Source: G016756615 sp035556195 (GTDB lineage: Bacteria; Pseudomonadota; Alphaproteobacteria; Rhizobiales; Rhizobiaceae). Taken from it: a stretch of 64,000 bases of DNA. Positions 41,161-49,700 of this stretch are shown piece after piece (the stretch's first letter is position 1; each line of letters begins with the position of its first letter). The translations under genes were made by a program, and so were the position numbers. The DNA is taken from assembly GCA_035556195.1 (NCBI GenBank), contig DATMFK010000016.1, positions 124,001 through 188,000 on the forward strand, in the 5' to 3' direction. Under the pieces are notes generated by a model that was given only the letters and a program-made list of their open reading frames with translations, was not told the DNA's origin and did no database searches.

Positions 41161-41949
41161 TTGTTGACCGCAGCTCCAGAACGGCTGCCCGAGTTGCAGC
41201 CCAAGGCAGAGCCGACCCTCCAGAACCCCGAGGCAGAAGGATTCTACGCAGAAGCGATCCGCCAACTTGCCTCGTCGGGCGTGCCGTTCCTGCTGGCCGG
41301 CACCTACGCCGTAAGCGCCTACACGGGGATCAGTCGCCAGACCAAGGACATCGATGTCTTCTGCAAGCCGGGCGACTATCCGCAGATCCTCTCGTACTTC
41401 AAGCGGTTGGGGTACCGCATCGCCATTGAGGACGATCGATGGCTTGCGAAGGTGTTCAAAGGAAGGGTCTTCCTGGACGTGATCTTCGCCTCCTCGAACG
41501 GGGCCATTCCGATCGACGAGAATTGGTTCGAGCATGCCAGGCAAAGCACGATTTTCGGAACGACCGTGAACGTGATCGGTCCCACGGAGCTCGTCTGGTC
41601 CAAGTGTTTCATCCAGGCCAGGGATCGCTATGACGGGGCCGACGTCGCCCACATCATCCTGAGGGCAAGCGATCAGATCGACTGGCCCCGGCTGCTTCAC
41701 TACATGGAAGCGCATTGGGAGGTGTTGCTCATTCACCTCCTGAATTTCCAATGGATCTATCCGTCGGAACGCTCGAACGTGCCGGATTGGCTCATGGACG
41801 AGTTGCTGAGGCGGCTGGTAGCCCGGCGCCTCGAGCCCGCTCGGCCGTCCAAGCTCTGCCGTGGGCGACTGATGTCATCCGAGGACTATGAAATCGACAT
41901 AAAGCTCTGGGGCTTCAGCGACGTCGGAGGAAATGGCGAGGCGATGTGA
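41161..41949 (+). CDS. Nucleotidyltransferase-fold protein
   Basis: A 262-residue protein. PFLLAGTYAVSAYTGISRQTKDIDVFCKP is the G-[S/T] and D-x-D core of the minimal nucleotidyltransferase fold; the first Asp pair (KDIDVF) is present. The start is uncertain. TTG 41161 is the first start codon of this frame after a stop, but the frame is open and protein-like upstream to about 41073. A strong ribosome site (AAGGAG) sits before ATG 41099, which is in another frame and ends after 15 codons. A one-base shift near 41100 would unite them. It is followed by a phosphoesterase gene 27 bases away. Confidence 0.75.
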   Translation: MLTAAPERLPELQPKAEPTLQNPEAEGFYAEAIRQLASSGVPFLLAGTYAVSAYTGISRQTKDIDVFCKPGDYPQILSYFKRLGYRIAIEDDRWLAKVFKGRVFLDVIFASSNGAIPIDENWFEHARQSTIFGTTVNVIGPTELVWSKCFIQARDRYDGADVAHIILRASDQIDWPRLLHYMEAHWEVLLIHLLNFQWIYPSERSNVPDWLMDELLRRLVARRLEPARPSKLCRGRLMSSEDYEIDIKLWGFSDVGGNGEAM

Positions 41950-41976
41950 TGAATTTGCGAGGGAAAGGCCGGCACC

Positions 41977-42696
41977 ATGGCTGAAGGCAGAGATCTTCTC
42001 AAGGTGGCGGCGGTCGGCGACCTTCATGTCCGGGAAGACGGAGGATCGTATCGCAACCTCTTCAGCGACGTGTCGCAGGCGGCCGATATCCTCGTGTTGG
42101 CGGGCGATCTGACCGACACAGGCGAGCCGCGGCAGGCCGAAATACTTGCGGAGGAGCTGCGCACGTGCTCCATCCCGGTGGTCGCCGTGCTCGGAAACCA
42201 TGACTATGAGAGCGGTCTCGTCCAAGAGGTGAGCGATATCCTGCGTCGCGCCGGCGTGCATTTGCTCGATGGCCAAGCGACCGAGATCAACGGAGTGGGG
42301 TTCGTCGGCGTCAAAGGGTTCATCGGCGGCTTCGGCCGGCGCATGCTCGGCTCTTTCGGAGAGCCGACGATCAAGGCGATGGTCGCCGAAAGCCTGAACG
42401 AAGCCATGCGGTTGGAAAATGCGATGCGGCAGTCACGGAGCGAGCGCACGCTGATTGTTCTTCACTATGCGCCGACGGAAGACACCGTCGTCGGCGAGCC
42501 CCTCGAAATCTATCCATTTCTCGGTTCGTCGCGCTTGGCCGAAACCATCGACCGTTTCAAGGTCAGCGCTGTCGTGCATGGACATGCGCATCACGGAACT
42601 TATGAAGGGCGCACGCCGGGCGGTGCGCCGGTCTTCAACGTCGCAATGCACATCGAAAAGCCGAATGGGCTGCCCTATGCGCTGCTGGAAATCTGA
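41977..42696 (+). CDS. Calcineurin-like metallophosphoesterase
   Basis: A 239-residue metallophosphoesterase. GDLH (about residues 14-17), AGDLTD, GNHDYE, LHYAP and GHAHHG are the ordered metal-binding motifs for a two-metal centre. The fold hydrolyses phosphoesters in nucleotides, proteins or lipids; nothing here fixes the substrate. It is 27 bases downstream of the nucleotidyltransferase-like gene and probably co-transcribed, so the two may write and remove a nucleotide signal or modification. That pairing is an inference. Confidence 0.87.
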   Translation: MAEGRDLLKVAAVGDLHVREDGGSYRNLFSDVSQAADILVLAGDLTDTGEPRQAEILAEELRTCSIPVVAVLGNHDYESGLVQEVSDILRRAGVHLLDGQATEINGVGFVGVKGFIGGFGRRMLGSFGEPTIKAMVAESLNEAMRLENAMRQSRSERTLIVLHYAPTEDTVVGEPLEIYPFLGSSRLAETIDRFKVSAVVHGHAHHGTYEGRTPGGAPVFNVAMHIEKPNGLPYALLEI

Positions 42697-42770
42697 GGAC
42701 CAAGACAAACGGCAACGGCGCCGCTGACCGGTCGCCGCTCCAGTGCGCTTTTGACAACAGGCGGCTGCGC

Positions 42771-43538
42771 CTACATGGAAGGAGTTCCACCCGTCGACTG
42801 CTGCTTGATCCGCAGATTGTTCTGGACGTTGGTGACCCCCGAAACCGATTCTGCGATATCTTCCGCCCGGCGCTTATCTGCGCGGCTTGCCACCTCTCCG
42901 GTCAACGTCACCTCGCGCTCGGCGACCTGAACGTCGATATCGGTGGCGTCGAGCGACCAATCGTCGGTGAGCCGGTCATTGATATCCTCTCTGATCCGTT
43001 CATCAGAACGGACGTAACCTTTGGGCCCGCGTCCCCGATGCTGGTCCTGATAGCGTCGGCGCTCCGCGTCATCGTCTCCGAACCAGGAGGAGACCTCGTC
43101 GCTGGCTCTGTCCCAAAAGCCTCGTTCGGACCCGCCCCGCTCGCCGCGGCCCTGCTCCCGCTCGCCTGCATAGCCATACCCGCCGAAGCCTCCTTCGTAG
43201 CCACGGCCCCGGCCGCGGGCTGAATAGTCCCGCTCTCGTGACCACTGGTCGTACTCACCGGCCTGGCCATACCCGCTTTCCCCCCGCTCCCCGTATTCGG
43301 ATCCACCCCAGCCCTCTTGACCACGGCCACCCTGCTCGCTCCCGTGCCAGCCCCCTTGGCCGCGCCCCCCATATTCTGTGCCCGACCAGCCGCCCTGTTG
43401 GCCGCCGGAGAAACGTTCGCCTTGATGCTGACCTCTGCCCTGCCCTTCCTGGTAACGGCCGCCGCCCTGTCGTTCCATACGACGGTGTTGCTCCTCGAAA
43501 TTGCCGCGCTCACCATATCGGTCTCTGTTCCGTGCCAT
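42771..43538 (-). CDS. BON-domain protein with Gly/Tyr-rich repeats
   Basis: A 255-residue protein starting MARNRDRYG. GGAGG lies before ATG 43538, so the frame from 43565 is too long. Residues 20-150 are low-complexity Gly, Gln, Arg, Tyr and Trp with imperfect repeats such as GGWSGTEYGGRG and GGWHGSEQGGRG. An SWFGDDDAERRRYQDQHRGRGPKGY block follows. The last 65 residues form one BON domain (IREDINDRLTDDWSLDATDIDVQV, GEVASRADKRRAEDIAESVSGV), which binds lipids or membranes in other proteins. There is no signal peptide, so it is probably cytoplasmic. Confidence 0.86.
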   Translation of the reverse strand: MARNRDRYGERGNFEEQHRRMERQGGGRYQEGQGRGQHQGERFSGGQQGGWSGTEYGGRGQGGWHGSEQGGRGQEGWGGSEYGERGESGYGQAGEYDQWSRERDYSARGRGRGYEGGFGGYGYAGEREQGRGERGGSERGFWDRASDEVSSWFGDDDAERRRYQDQHRGRGPKGYVRSDERIREDINDRLTDDWSLDATDIDVQVAEREVTLTGEVASRADKRRAEDIAESVSGVTNVQNNLRIKQQSTGGTPSM

Positions 43539-43568
43539 GTTTTTCCTCCTTCGAGTACATCGCATCCG

Positions 43569-43593
43569 AACAAGAACTTGGCCGGATTGTTCC
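43569..43593 (-). promoter_or_regulatory. EcfG-type promoter for the BON-domain gene
   Basis: GGAAC at 43593-43589, 16 bases, TGTT at 43572-43569, about 31 bases before ATG 43538. Confidence 0.66.
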
Positions 43594-43630
43594 TGCCGAG
43601 TGTTGTTGGCAAAGGCGTCGCAGGACGGAA

Positions 43631-43936
43631 CTACTGGTCGTGGAAGCGCCGATCATCCAGTGCCGGGTTTCGGGCGATCGCTTCCTCTTCGGAATCGTCC
43701 GGCAAGGCAGCATCGCTTTCCTGATAGGGATTGTCGTCGTTTTCCTCGGGGAGTTCCCCGGAAATCTCCTCATCGTCTTGGGCGTAGCGGAGGTCGCCGT
43801 TGTCAGGCACGCTTACCGGTTCGGGCTCCCCGCCTTCAAGCGCCTCCCAATCCTGTTCTTCGATCGTCGGGCCGACAGGTGTGTCTTGATCTGCTTCCGG
43901 TTTTTCCGGCTCCGGATTTCGGGCTGGCGTGATCAT
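43631..43936 (-). CDS. Small acidic disordered protein
   Basis: A 101-residue protein, extremely rich in Glu, Asp and Pro (EQDWEALEGGEPEPVSVPDNGD, DDEEISGELPEENDDNPYQE), with few hydrophobic residues. ATG 43936 has GGAGA six bases upstream; the frame from 43966 adds ten poor residues. It ends 37 bases upstream of the BON-gene promoter. No stress promoter was seen directly upstream. Function unknown; the composition suggests a disordered or chaperone-like protein. Confidence 0.68.
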   Translation of the reverse strand: MITPARNPEPEKPEADQDTPVGPTIEEQDWEALEGGEPEPVSVPDNGDLRYAQDDEEISGELPEENDDNPYQESDAALPDDSEEEAIARNPALDDRRFHDQ

Positions 43937-44021
43937 TGGGAGTCTCCATTCAGGTTTCCCAACCAACGCGCCGCCCGGTCATCGGTTGCCGAGCGATAAA
44001 CAAGATGCGTGGATTGGCGGC

Positions 44022-44046
44022 GGAACAATCCGGACATGGTGCGGTT
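44022..44046 (+). promoter_or_regulatory. EcfG-type promoter for the small lipoprotein
   Basis: GGAAC at 44022-44026, 16 bases, GGTT at 44043-44046, about 42 bases before ATG 44094. Confidence 0.66.
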
Positions 44047-44093
44047 GGACGACCGATCCGCAAGTCTGGGCAGAGATTCGAGGAGGCCTTGCC

Positions 44094-44303
44094 ATGAACA
44101 CGAAGGCGCTGCTGTCGGTGGCCATAATGGCGTTCGGTATTGCCGGCTGCGGCGAACAAGAAGCCTCGTCGCCGACGCCTCAAGCATCTGGCCAGGACGC
44201 GCCCGTCGACAGAGATCCGACTCCCCAGACCGGCACCGGGGGCGAGTCACAGACGTCCAATCCGAATGGCACGACGACGGGGGGCACAGCTCCCAATAAT
44301 TAA
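44094..44303 (+). CDS. Small lipoprotein
   Basis: A 69-residue lipoprotein. Residues 1-19 are the signal, with a lipobox-like AGC (MNTKALLSVAIMAFGIAGC). The mature part is short, Ser/Thr/Pro/Gly/Asn-rich and probably disordered (SSPTPQASGQ, TTTGGTAPNN). GAGGAGG precedes ATG 44094; the longer frame from 43929 is not needed. It is lipid-anchored at the inner or outer membrane. Function unknown; such tiny lipoproteins occur in stress regulons. Confidence 0.78.
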   Translation: MNTKALLSVAIMAFGIAGCGEQEASSPTPQASGQDAPVDRDPTPQTGTGGESQTSNPNGTTTGGTAPNN

Positions 44304-44325
44304 TTGTTTCAAGAGAGTGCGACAG

Positions 44326-44350
44326 GGAACGCGCCGCCGCTTTCGGCGTT
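44326..44350 (+). promoter_or_regulatory. EcfG-type promoter for the response-regulator gene
   Basis: GGAAC at 44326-44330, 16 bases, CGTT at 44347-44350: a perfect match. A start near 44356 leaves a 72-base leader before ATG 44428. Confidence 0.68.
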
Positions 44351-44427
44351 CAAGCTAGGAGTTTGGCCCGGAAAGAACAGAAGGCTCTGGAACCTCTTTC
44401 CGGCGCGTCTTTGTTCTGGGGAGTCGT

Positions 44428-44814
44428 ATGTCCGTTCCTAGCTCCGACGCGCTTTTGCGTGGCCTCAAGATCCTTGTCGTAGAAGACGAATATCTGCTTG
44501 CCGATGAAATGCATCGTGCGCTTTTCTCGGCAGGCGCGCATGTGCTCGGCCCGGTGCGAGATGAAAAGAGCGCCTTGGATCTCCTGGAGTCCGAAGCTTG
44601 CGATTGTGCGATTCTGGACATCAATCTGAACGGGAAACAATGCTTCAGATTGGCAAACGAGGCCGTCACGAGGGGGATACCGGCTGCATTCACGACAGGT
44701 TATAATGTTGAGGTCGTTCCGCCGGAGTTCCAAGCGTTCGAGCTCTTCGAAAAGCCGTTCGACATATCCGACGTGATCGACTTCATAGTAGCAGCAACCG
44801 GCCGGTCGCGTTAA
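44428..44814 (+). CDS. Single-domain response regulator, FATGUY-like
   Basis: A 128-residue receiver domain with no output domain. The acidic pair is in VVEDEY, the phospho-acceptor Asp in CAILDINL (about residue 63), and the conserved Lys in FEKPF. The FTTGYN segment matches the FATGUY signature of single-domain regulators that act with HWE/HisKA2 kinases in the general stress response (for example SdrG). That fits its neighbours, a HWE kinase at 46762 and its own EcfG-type promoter. It may act as a phosphate sink or modulator upstream of PhyR-type signalling; no PhyR gene is in the window. Confidence 0.85.
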   Translation: MSVPSSDALLRGLKILVVEDEYLLADEMHRALFSAGAHVLGPVRDEKSALDLLESEACDCAILDINLNGKQCFRLANEAVTRGIPAAFTTGYNVEVVPPEFQAFELFEKPFDISDVIDFIVAATGRSR

Positions 44815-44818
44815 GACT

Positions 44819-45595
44819 ATGGCCATGGGCAAGACGCTCTCGCAAGCGGTGGAAGCGGATCTGACTGTTGGCGCATCCACCCATCCGCTCATCCGCAAGC
44901 TGTCCACCTACACGAAGCTTTCCGCGGAAGAAGAGACTGCCATCGTCGATGCATCCACGAAGATGGTATCGTTCGACGCAAACGAGGAGATCGCCTCACG
45001 AGGCGACAAGGTTCGCGGCGTCAATCTTCTCCTTGAGGGGTTTGCCTGCCGGTACAAGTATCTCGAAGACGGCAGGCGTCAGATTCTGGCTTTTCTCCTT
45101 CCCGGCGATCTCTGCGACCTCCATGTTTTCCTGATCAACCGCATGGATCATTCGATCGCCGCTCTCGTTCCTTCAAAGGTCGCGATGATCGCTCCGGCAA
45201 ACATCCTGCGGTTCACCAATGATTTTCCAAATCTGACGCGGGCCTTGTGGTGGACAACACTTTTGGACGAGGCCATCACACGTGAGTGGGTGGTCAATAC
45301 CGGTCAGAGGACCGCCTATGAGCGCACGGCCCATTTGTTCTGCGAACTGTTTCATAGGCTGCGTCTCATCGGACGCACCGACGGCAACAGCTATCGCCTT
45401 CCACTGACGCAGGCAGCATTGGGCGACACGCTCGGCCTCTCCAGTGTACATGTGAACCGCACCCTGCAAGAATTGCGGCGCAACGGACTGATTTCCCTGC
45501 GAAACTCGATACTGACGATCAACAACCTGGCAGGCCTCGAGCGGGCAGCGCTGTTCAGCCGCGATTATCTTCATCTGGCGAGTTCCGCCGGATAG
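44819..45595 (+). CDS. Crp/Fnr-family transcriptional regulator
   Basis: A 258-residue regulator. Residues 30-145 form a cyclic-nucleotide-binding-like beta roll (VRGVNLLLEGFACRYKYLEDGRRQILAFLLPGDLCDLH). Residues 170-235 form a winged helix (LPLTQAALGDTLGLSSVHVNRTLQELRRNGLI). No cysteine cluster for an Fe-S centre is visible, so it is not a classic Fnr oxygen sensor. The ligand is unknown. It starts four bases after the response regulator stop and is co-transcribed with it. It may control part of the neighbouring stress genes. Confidence 0.87.
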   Translation: MAMGKTLSQAVEADLTVGASTHPLIRKLSTYTKLSAEEETAIVDASTKMVSFDANEEIASRGDKVRGVNLLLEGFACRYKYLEDGRRQILAFLLPGDLCDLHVFLINRMDHSIAALVPSKVAMIAPANILRFTNDFPNLTRALWWTTLLDEAITREWVVNTGQRTAYERTAHLFCELFHRLRLIGRTDGNSYRLPLTQAALGDTLGLSSVHVNRTLQELRRNGLISLRNSILTINNLAGLERAALFSRDYLHLASSAG

Positions 45596-45612
45596 GGCCA
45601 GGTGAAGCTGCC

Positions 45613-45637
45613 GGAACCATGGGGTCCACTTCGAGTT
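45613..45637 (+). promoter_or_regulatory. EcfG-type promoter for the CheB gene
   Basis: GGAAC at 45613-45617, 16 bases, AGTT at 45634-45637, about 26 bases before ATG 45663. Confidence 0.65.
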
Positions 45638-45662
45638 GGGCTAGGGATGACAAGGCAGCACC

Positions 45663-46742
45663 ATGGCCAATCGTGACTTAATCGTCATCGGCGGCTCCGC
45701 CGGCTCGATCGCACCGCTGAAGACGATCCTCGCGTCGCTTCCGGCCGATCTTACCGCTTCTGTGCTGGTGGTGATCCACATCCCTGCCAACAGCACCGGC
45801 ATCCACACCGCAGTTGCCTCGGCAGCTGGACCGCTTCCGGTCGTCGCCGCCGAGGACGGCATGACCATCGAAACGGGGCACGTCTATATCGCGCCTCCCA
45901 ATCGACATTTGCTGGTCTTCGACGACACGCTGAAGCTCGGGCATGGCCCGCGCGAGAACCATGTCCGGCCCGCCATCGACCCGCTCTTCCGGTCGGCAGC
46001 TGCAGCCCGCGGGCCCCGCGCGATCGGAGTGCTGTTGAGCGGCAAGCTCGACGACGGCGCCTCAGGCCTCGAGGCGATCAAACTTTGCGGTGGCATTGCT
46101 TTGGTGCAATCCCCCCATGATGCACAAGTGTCGGAGATGCCCCTTGCGGCACTCGAGGCTACCTCCGTGGACCTGAGCGCCGATGCGCTTGCCATAGCGC
46201 ACGCCGTCAAACGGTACGTCCGGGAAGAGGCGCCACCGCCCGTGAAGGTGCCGGACGGTATCCTGCTGGAGATCGATATTGCTGCAGGAGGACCCGCGAC
46301 CGGGGGCAAGGTCGAGAAGCTCGCTCGCCCGAGCACGATTACTTGTCCCGATTGTGGAGGCGTTCTTTCCGAAGTGACCGGCTCCCGTCCCCTGCGGTTC
46401 CGGTGCCAGGTCGGGCATTCATACACCGCAAAGAAGGTGCTCCAGCAGCAGGAGGATCAGGTCGATGAGGCCATGCGGGTAGCACTGCGCATCATTGAAG
46501 AAAGAGCGAACTTGGTGGAGCGAATGGGCAGAGAGGCAGCTGAAGTCGGCCGGTCGGGGATGGCGGAGCTTTATGCGGATCGCGCGGCCGAATACCGCGG
46601 CTACGGCAATGCGATCCGGCACGCAATTCTGGCGTCGATGAAGGCACGGGAAACCGAGGAAAGCGGTGAGCACCTGACCCATAGAGAAGTGCTTGGAGCC
46701 GAGGAGCGTTTCGATATATCAGAAACGTCCGACGAGGCGTAG
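45663..46742 (+). CDS. CheB-type methylesterase without receiver domain
   Basis: A 359-residue protein. Residues 1-185 are a CheB methylesterase domain with its catalytic set: Ser in IGGSAGS, His in VVIHIPAN and Asp in SGKLDDGASGL. There is no N-terminal receiver domain. A C-terminal part includes a CPDCGG-x-RFRCQVGHSY segment that could bind zinc, then a long helix (LQQQEDQVDEAMRVALRIIEERANLVERMG). CheB proteins remove methyl groups from chemoreceptor glutamates; receiver-less forms of this kind appear near hybrid kinases. It is 19 bases from the kinase gene and probably co-transcribed. Confidence 0.86.
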   Translation: MANRDLIVIGGSAGSIAPLKTILASLPADLTASVLVVIHIPANSTGIHTAVASAAGPLPVVAAEDGMTIETGHVYIAPPNRHLLVFDDTLKLGHGPRENHVRPAIDPLFRSAAAARGPRAIGVLLSGKLDDGASGLEAIKLCGGIALVQSPHDAQVSEMPLAALEATSVDLSADALAIAHAVKRYVREEAPPPVKVPDGILLEIDIAAGGPATGGKVEKLARPSTITCPDCGGVLSEVTGSRPLRFRCQVGHSYTAKKVLQQQEDQVDEAMRVALRIIEERANLVERMGREAAEVGRSGMAELYADRAAEYRGYGNAIRHAILASMKARETEESGEHLTHREVLGAEERFDISETSDEA

Positions 46743-46761
46743 AATTGACGGTTGAGATCCC

Positions 46762-49700
46762 TTGGCAGATCGGAAATCCGCGAAGAGCAGGAATGGCTCG
46801 GCCCGCAAGACCAGGCCTTCCAGGATGCATCAGATGAGCAAACCGATGCTCGTGATTGGGCTTTGCGCCTCGGCGGCTGCAACCAGAGGAGTGGAGCGTT
46901 TTCTCGAAACGGGGAAGGCGCTTGCCGACGCTGCCGCATTCGTAGTGGTGATGCAGAATCGCGAGGCGCTCGAGGGCACCGGTTTTGTCGATCGCGTGAC
47001 GGCCGCGACCGGCTTGCCGCTGCAAGAGATTTCGGACGGACTTTCGCCGGAGGCCGGCCAAATCTACTTCGCCCCGCCCGGGGTCACAGTCACGCTCAAG
47101 AGCGGACGGTTGAAGACCGAGCCCGTCCACCAGAACCCTGGGCATCGCGGCTCCATCGACAGTTTCCTGGTCTCGCTTGCGACAGAATTCGACGACCGCG
47201 CCGTCGGAATTATTTTCGCCGAGACGGGCGGCGATGGAACGCTTGGCCTGGCCGCGCTCAAGGAGAGTGGCGGATTGACCTTGGCGGAGTTGCCCGCGCC
47301 AGACCCGGCGGGAGCAAACGAGGCACATCTCGGGACGAATGCCGCCGAAATCGCGGACTTCGTTCTCCCGGCCGAAGAAATGGCGGAGCGGATCGCAGGC
47401 AACCTGCGTGCGCTGGACCGCGCCCATCAGGGGCAGTCCTTCGACGATCTGGTTGCCAAATCCGATTCCCAACTCACCCGTATCGCGACCGTTCTCCGAA
47501 ACAAGACGGGTCACGATTTTCACGGGTACAAGCGCAATACGTTCATGCGCCGGGTGCAGCGCCGGATTCAGGTCACACAGGTCGAGTCCATCGATGCATA
47601 TCTGGAATTGCTGCGCGCCGATCCCGACGAGGCGCAGCAACTGTTCAATGACCTTCTGATCGGCGTAACCCATTTCTTCCGCGACCAGAAGGAGTTCGAC
47701 TTCCTGGAAAAGGAAGTCATTCCATCGCTGTTCCAAGCTAAGGGTGCCGGCGACCAGATCCGCATTTGGGTTCTCGGTTGCGCGACCGGGGAAGAAGCCT
47801 ATTCCATTGCGATTCTGTTGCGCGAGCACATGGCTCGCCTGGACAGGGTCCCACACGTCCAGATCTTCGCGACCGATATCGACGGCAAGGCGCTGGCCCA
47901 GGCTCGTGTAGGTCGCTATGCGCAGTCTGCTGTTCGAGAGGTTTCGCCGGAGCGCCTTGCCCGCTGGTTCGTGAAAGAAGGCGATACCTACAGCATCGTC
48001 AAGGAACTGCGGGAAATGTGCATCTTCTCGCAGCACAACATCATCAAGGACGCGCCCTTCTCCCGGCTCGACATGGTTTCGTGCCGCAATCTGCTGATCT
48101 ATCTGAATGCCGATCTACAGGACCGGGTCTTCCCCCTATTTCATTTCGCGCTCCGCTCGGGAGGCATCCTCTTTCTCGGCAATTCCGAGAACGTGACGCG
48201 CCATTCCAAGCTCTTCGCGCCCCTCGATCGCCGTTTTCGTATCTTCCGCCAGATCGATACGCATGTGAGAGCCCTGCCCCAATTTCCTTTGACGGCAACG
48301 GCCAGGCTGGTCGACAACACTCCCCCGCCGCGTGCCCCCGGTGGCGCCGCGCTCCTCAGCAAGCAGGCCGAGCAGATACTGGAACGTTACGCGCCGGCTT
48401 ACATGATTGTGGATGCCAATCACGACGTGCTCCATTTCTCCGGGCGAACGGGTCGTTTTATCGATCCACCCGCGGGCGTGGCGAGCCTCAACATTCTCCA
48501 CCTGATCCATCGCGACCTCCGCATGGACCTGCGCGCGGCCCTTCACAAAGCCGAGGCCGAAAAGGTGCCAGTGCAGGTTCGTGGTCTGAAAGTCGGCCAA
48601 AACGGCCACACGGTCGTCGTCACCCTGACGGTCGAGCCGATCGAGGCCGGACCAGGGCAACCCTTGCGCTATGCCGTGATCCTTCAGGACGGCTATTCGA
48701 CAACGGAAAGAGCCGCTGATGGCACCTCGGTCGCGAGTTCCATCGATGACAGGCCGGACACGCATGTCAATCGCCTGGAAGCGGAGCTGCAACTCACGCG
48801 GGATCGCCTGCAGGCCACGATCGAGGAACTGGAAAGCACGAATGAAGAGCTCAAGGCCTCGAACGAAGAATATCAATCGGTGAATGAAGAGCTTCAGTCA
48901 TCGAACGAGGAACTGGAAACGTCGAAGGAGGAGCTCCAGTCGCTCAATGAGGAACTGCAGACTGTCAATGGCGAACTGGCCCATCGGGTCGAGGAACTCG
49001 GGCGTGCCAATTCGGATCTGAAAAACCTTCTGGAAAGCACCCAGATCGCCACTGTGTTCCTCGACAACGATCTGCGCGTCAAGAGCTTCACGCCTGCCAT
49101 AACGGATCTGTTCCACCTCATAGACAGCGATCTGGGGAGGCCGATCAGTCACATCGCCGCACGGATAGCTTATGAGGACCTGGAGAGCGACGTTCGAAAA
49201 GTGTTGCGGACGTTGAGCACGATAGAGCGGGAAACCCGCAACCTTCAGACAGGGTCGCGCTATCTTACGCGCGTTCTCCCCTATCGGAGCGTCGACAACG
49301 TCATAGAAGGCGCCGTGCTGACGTTCCTGGACGTCACGCAGGTTGTTCGGGCGGAGGAACGCGTGCGTGAAAGTGAAGCCAGGTTACGCTCCGTTGTCGA
49401 AGGCATTCCTCAACTCGTCTGGCGTGCGAATGACGCGGGCAAGTGGTTGTGGTCCAGCCCGCAATGGACGGACTTCACCGGCCAGTCGGAAGCCGCCGCC
49501 AGAGATCTCGGATGGCTCGAGACCCTTCATCCCGAAGATCGTAGCCGCGTGCTCCAAGCATGGTCTGCGGCATCCGAAAGGGGCACGCTCGAGGTCGAGC
49601 ACCGATTGTGGAACCAGCGGGAGAATCATTTCCGAAATGTCCACATGCGCGCCAGGCCGGTCTTGCATGGCTCTGGCGAGGCGATGGAGTGGCTGGGCAC

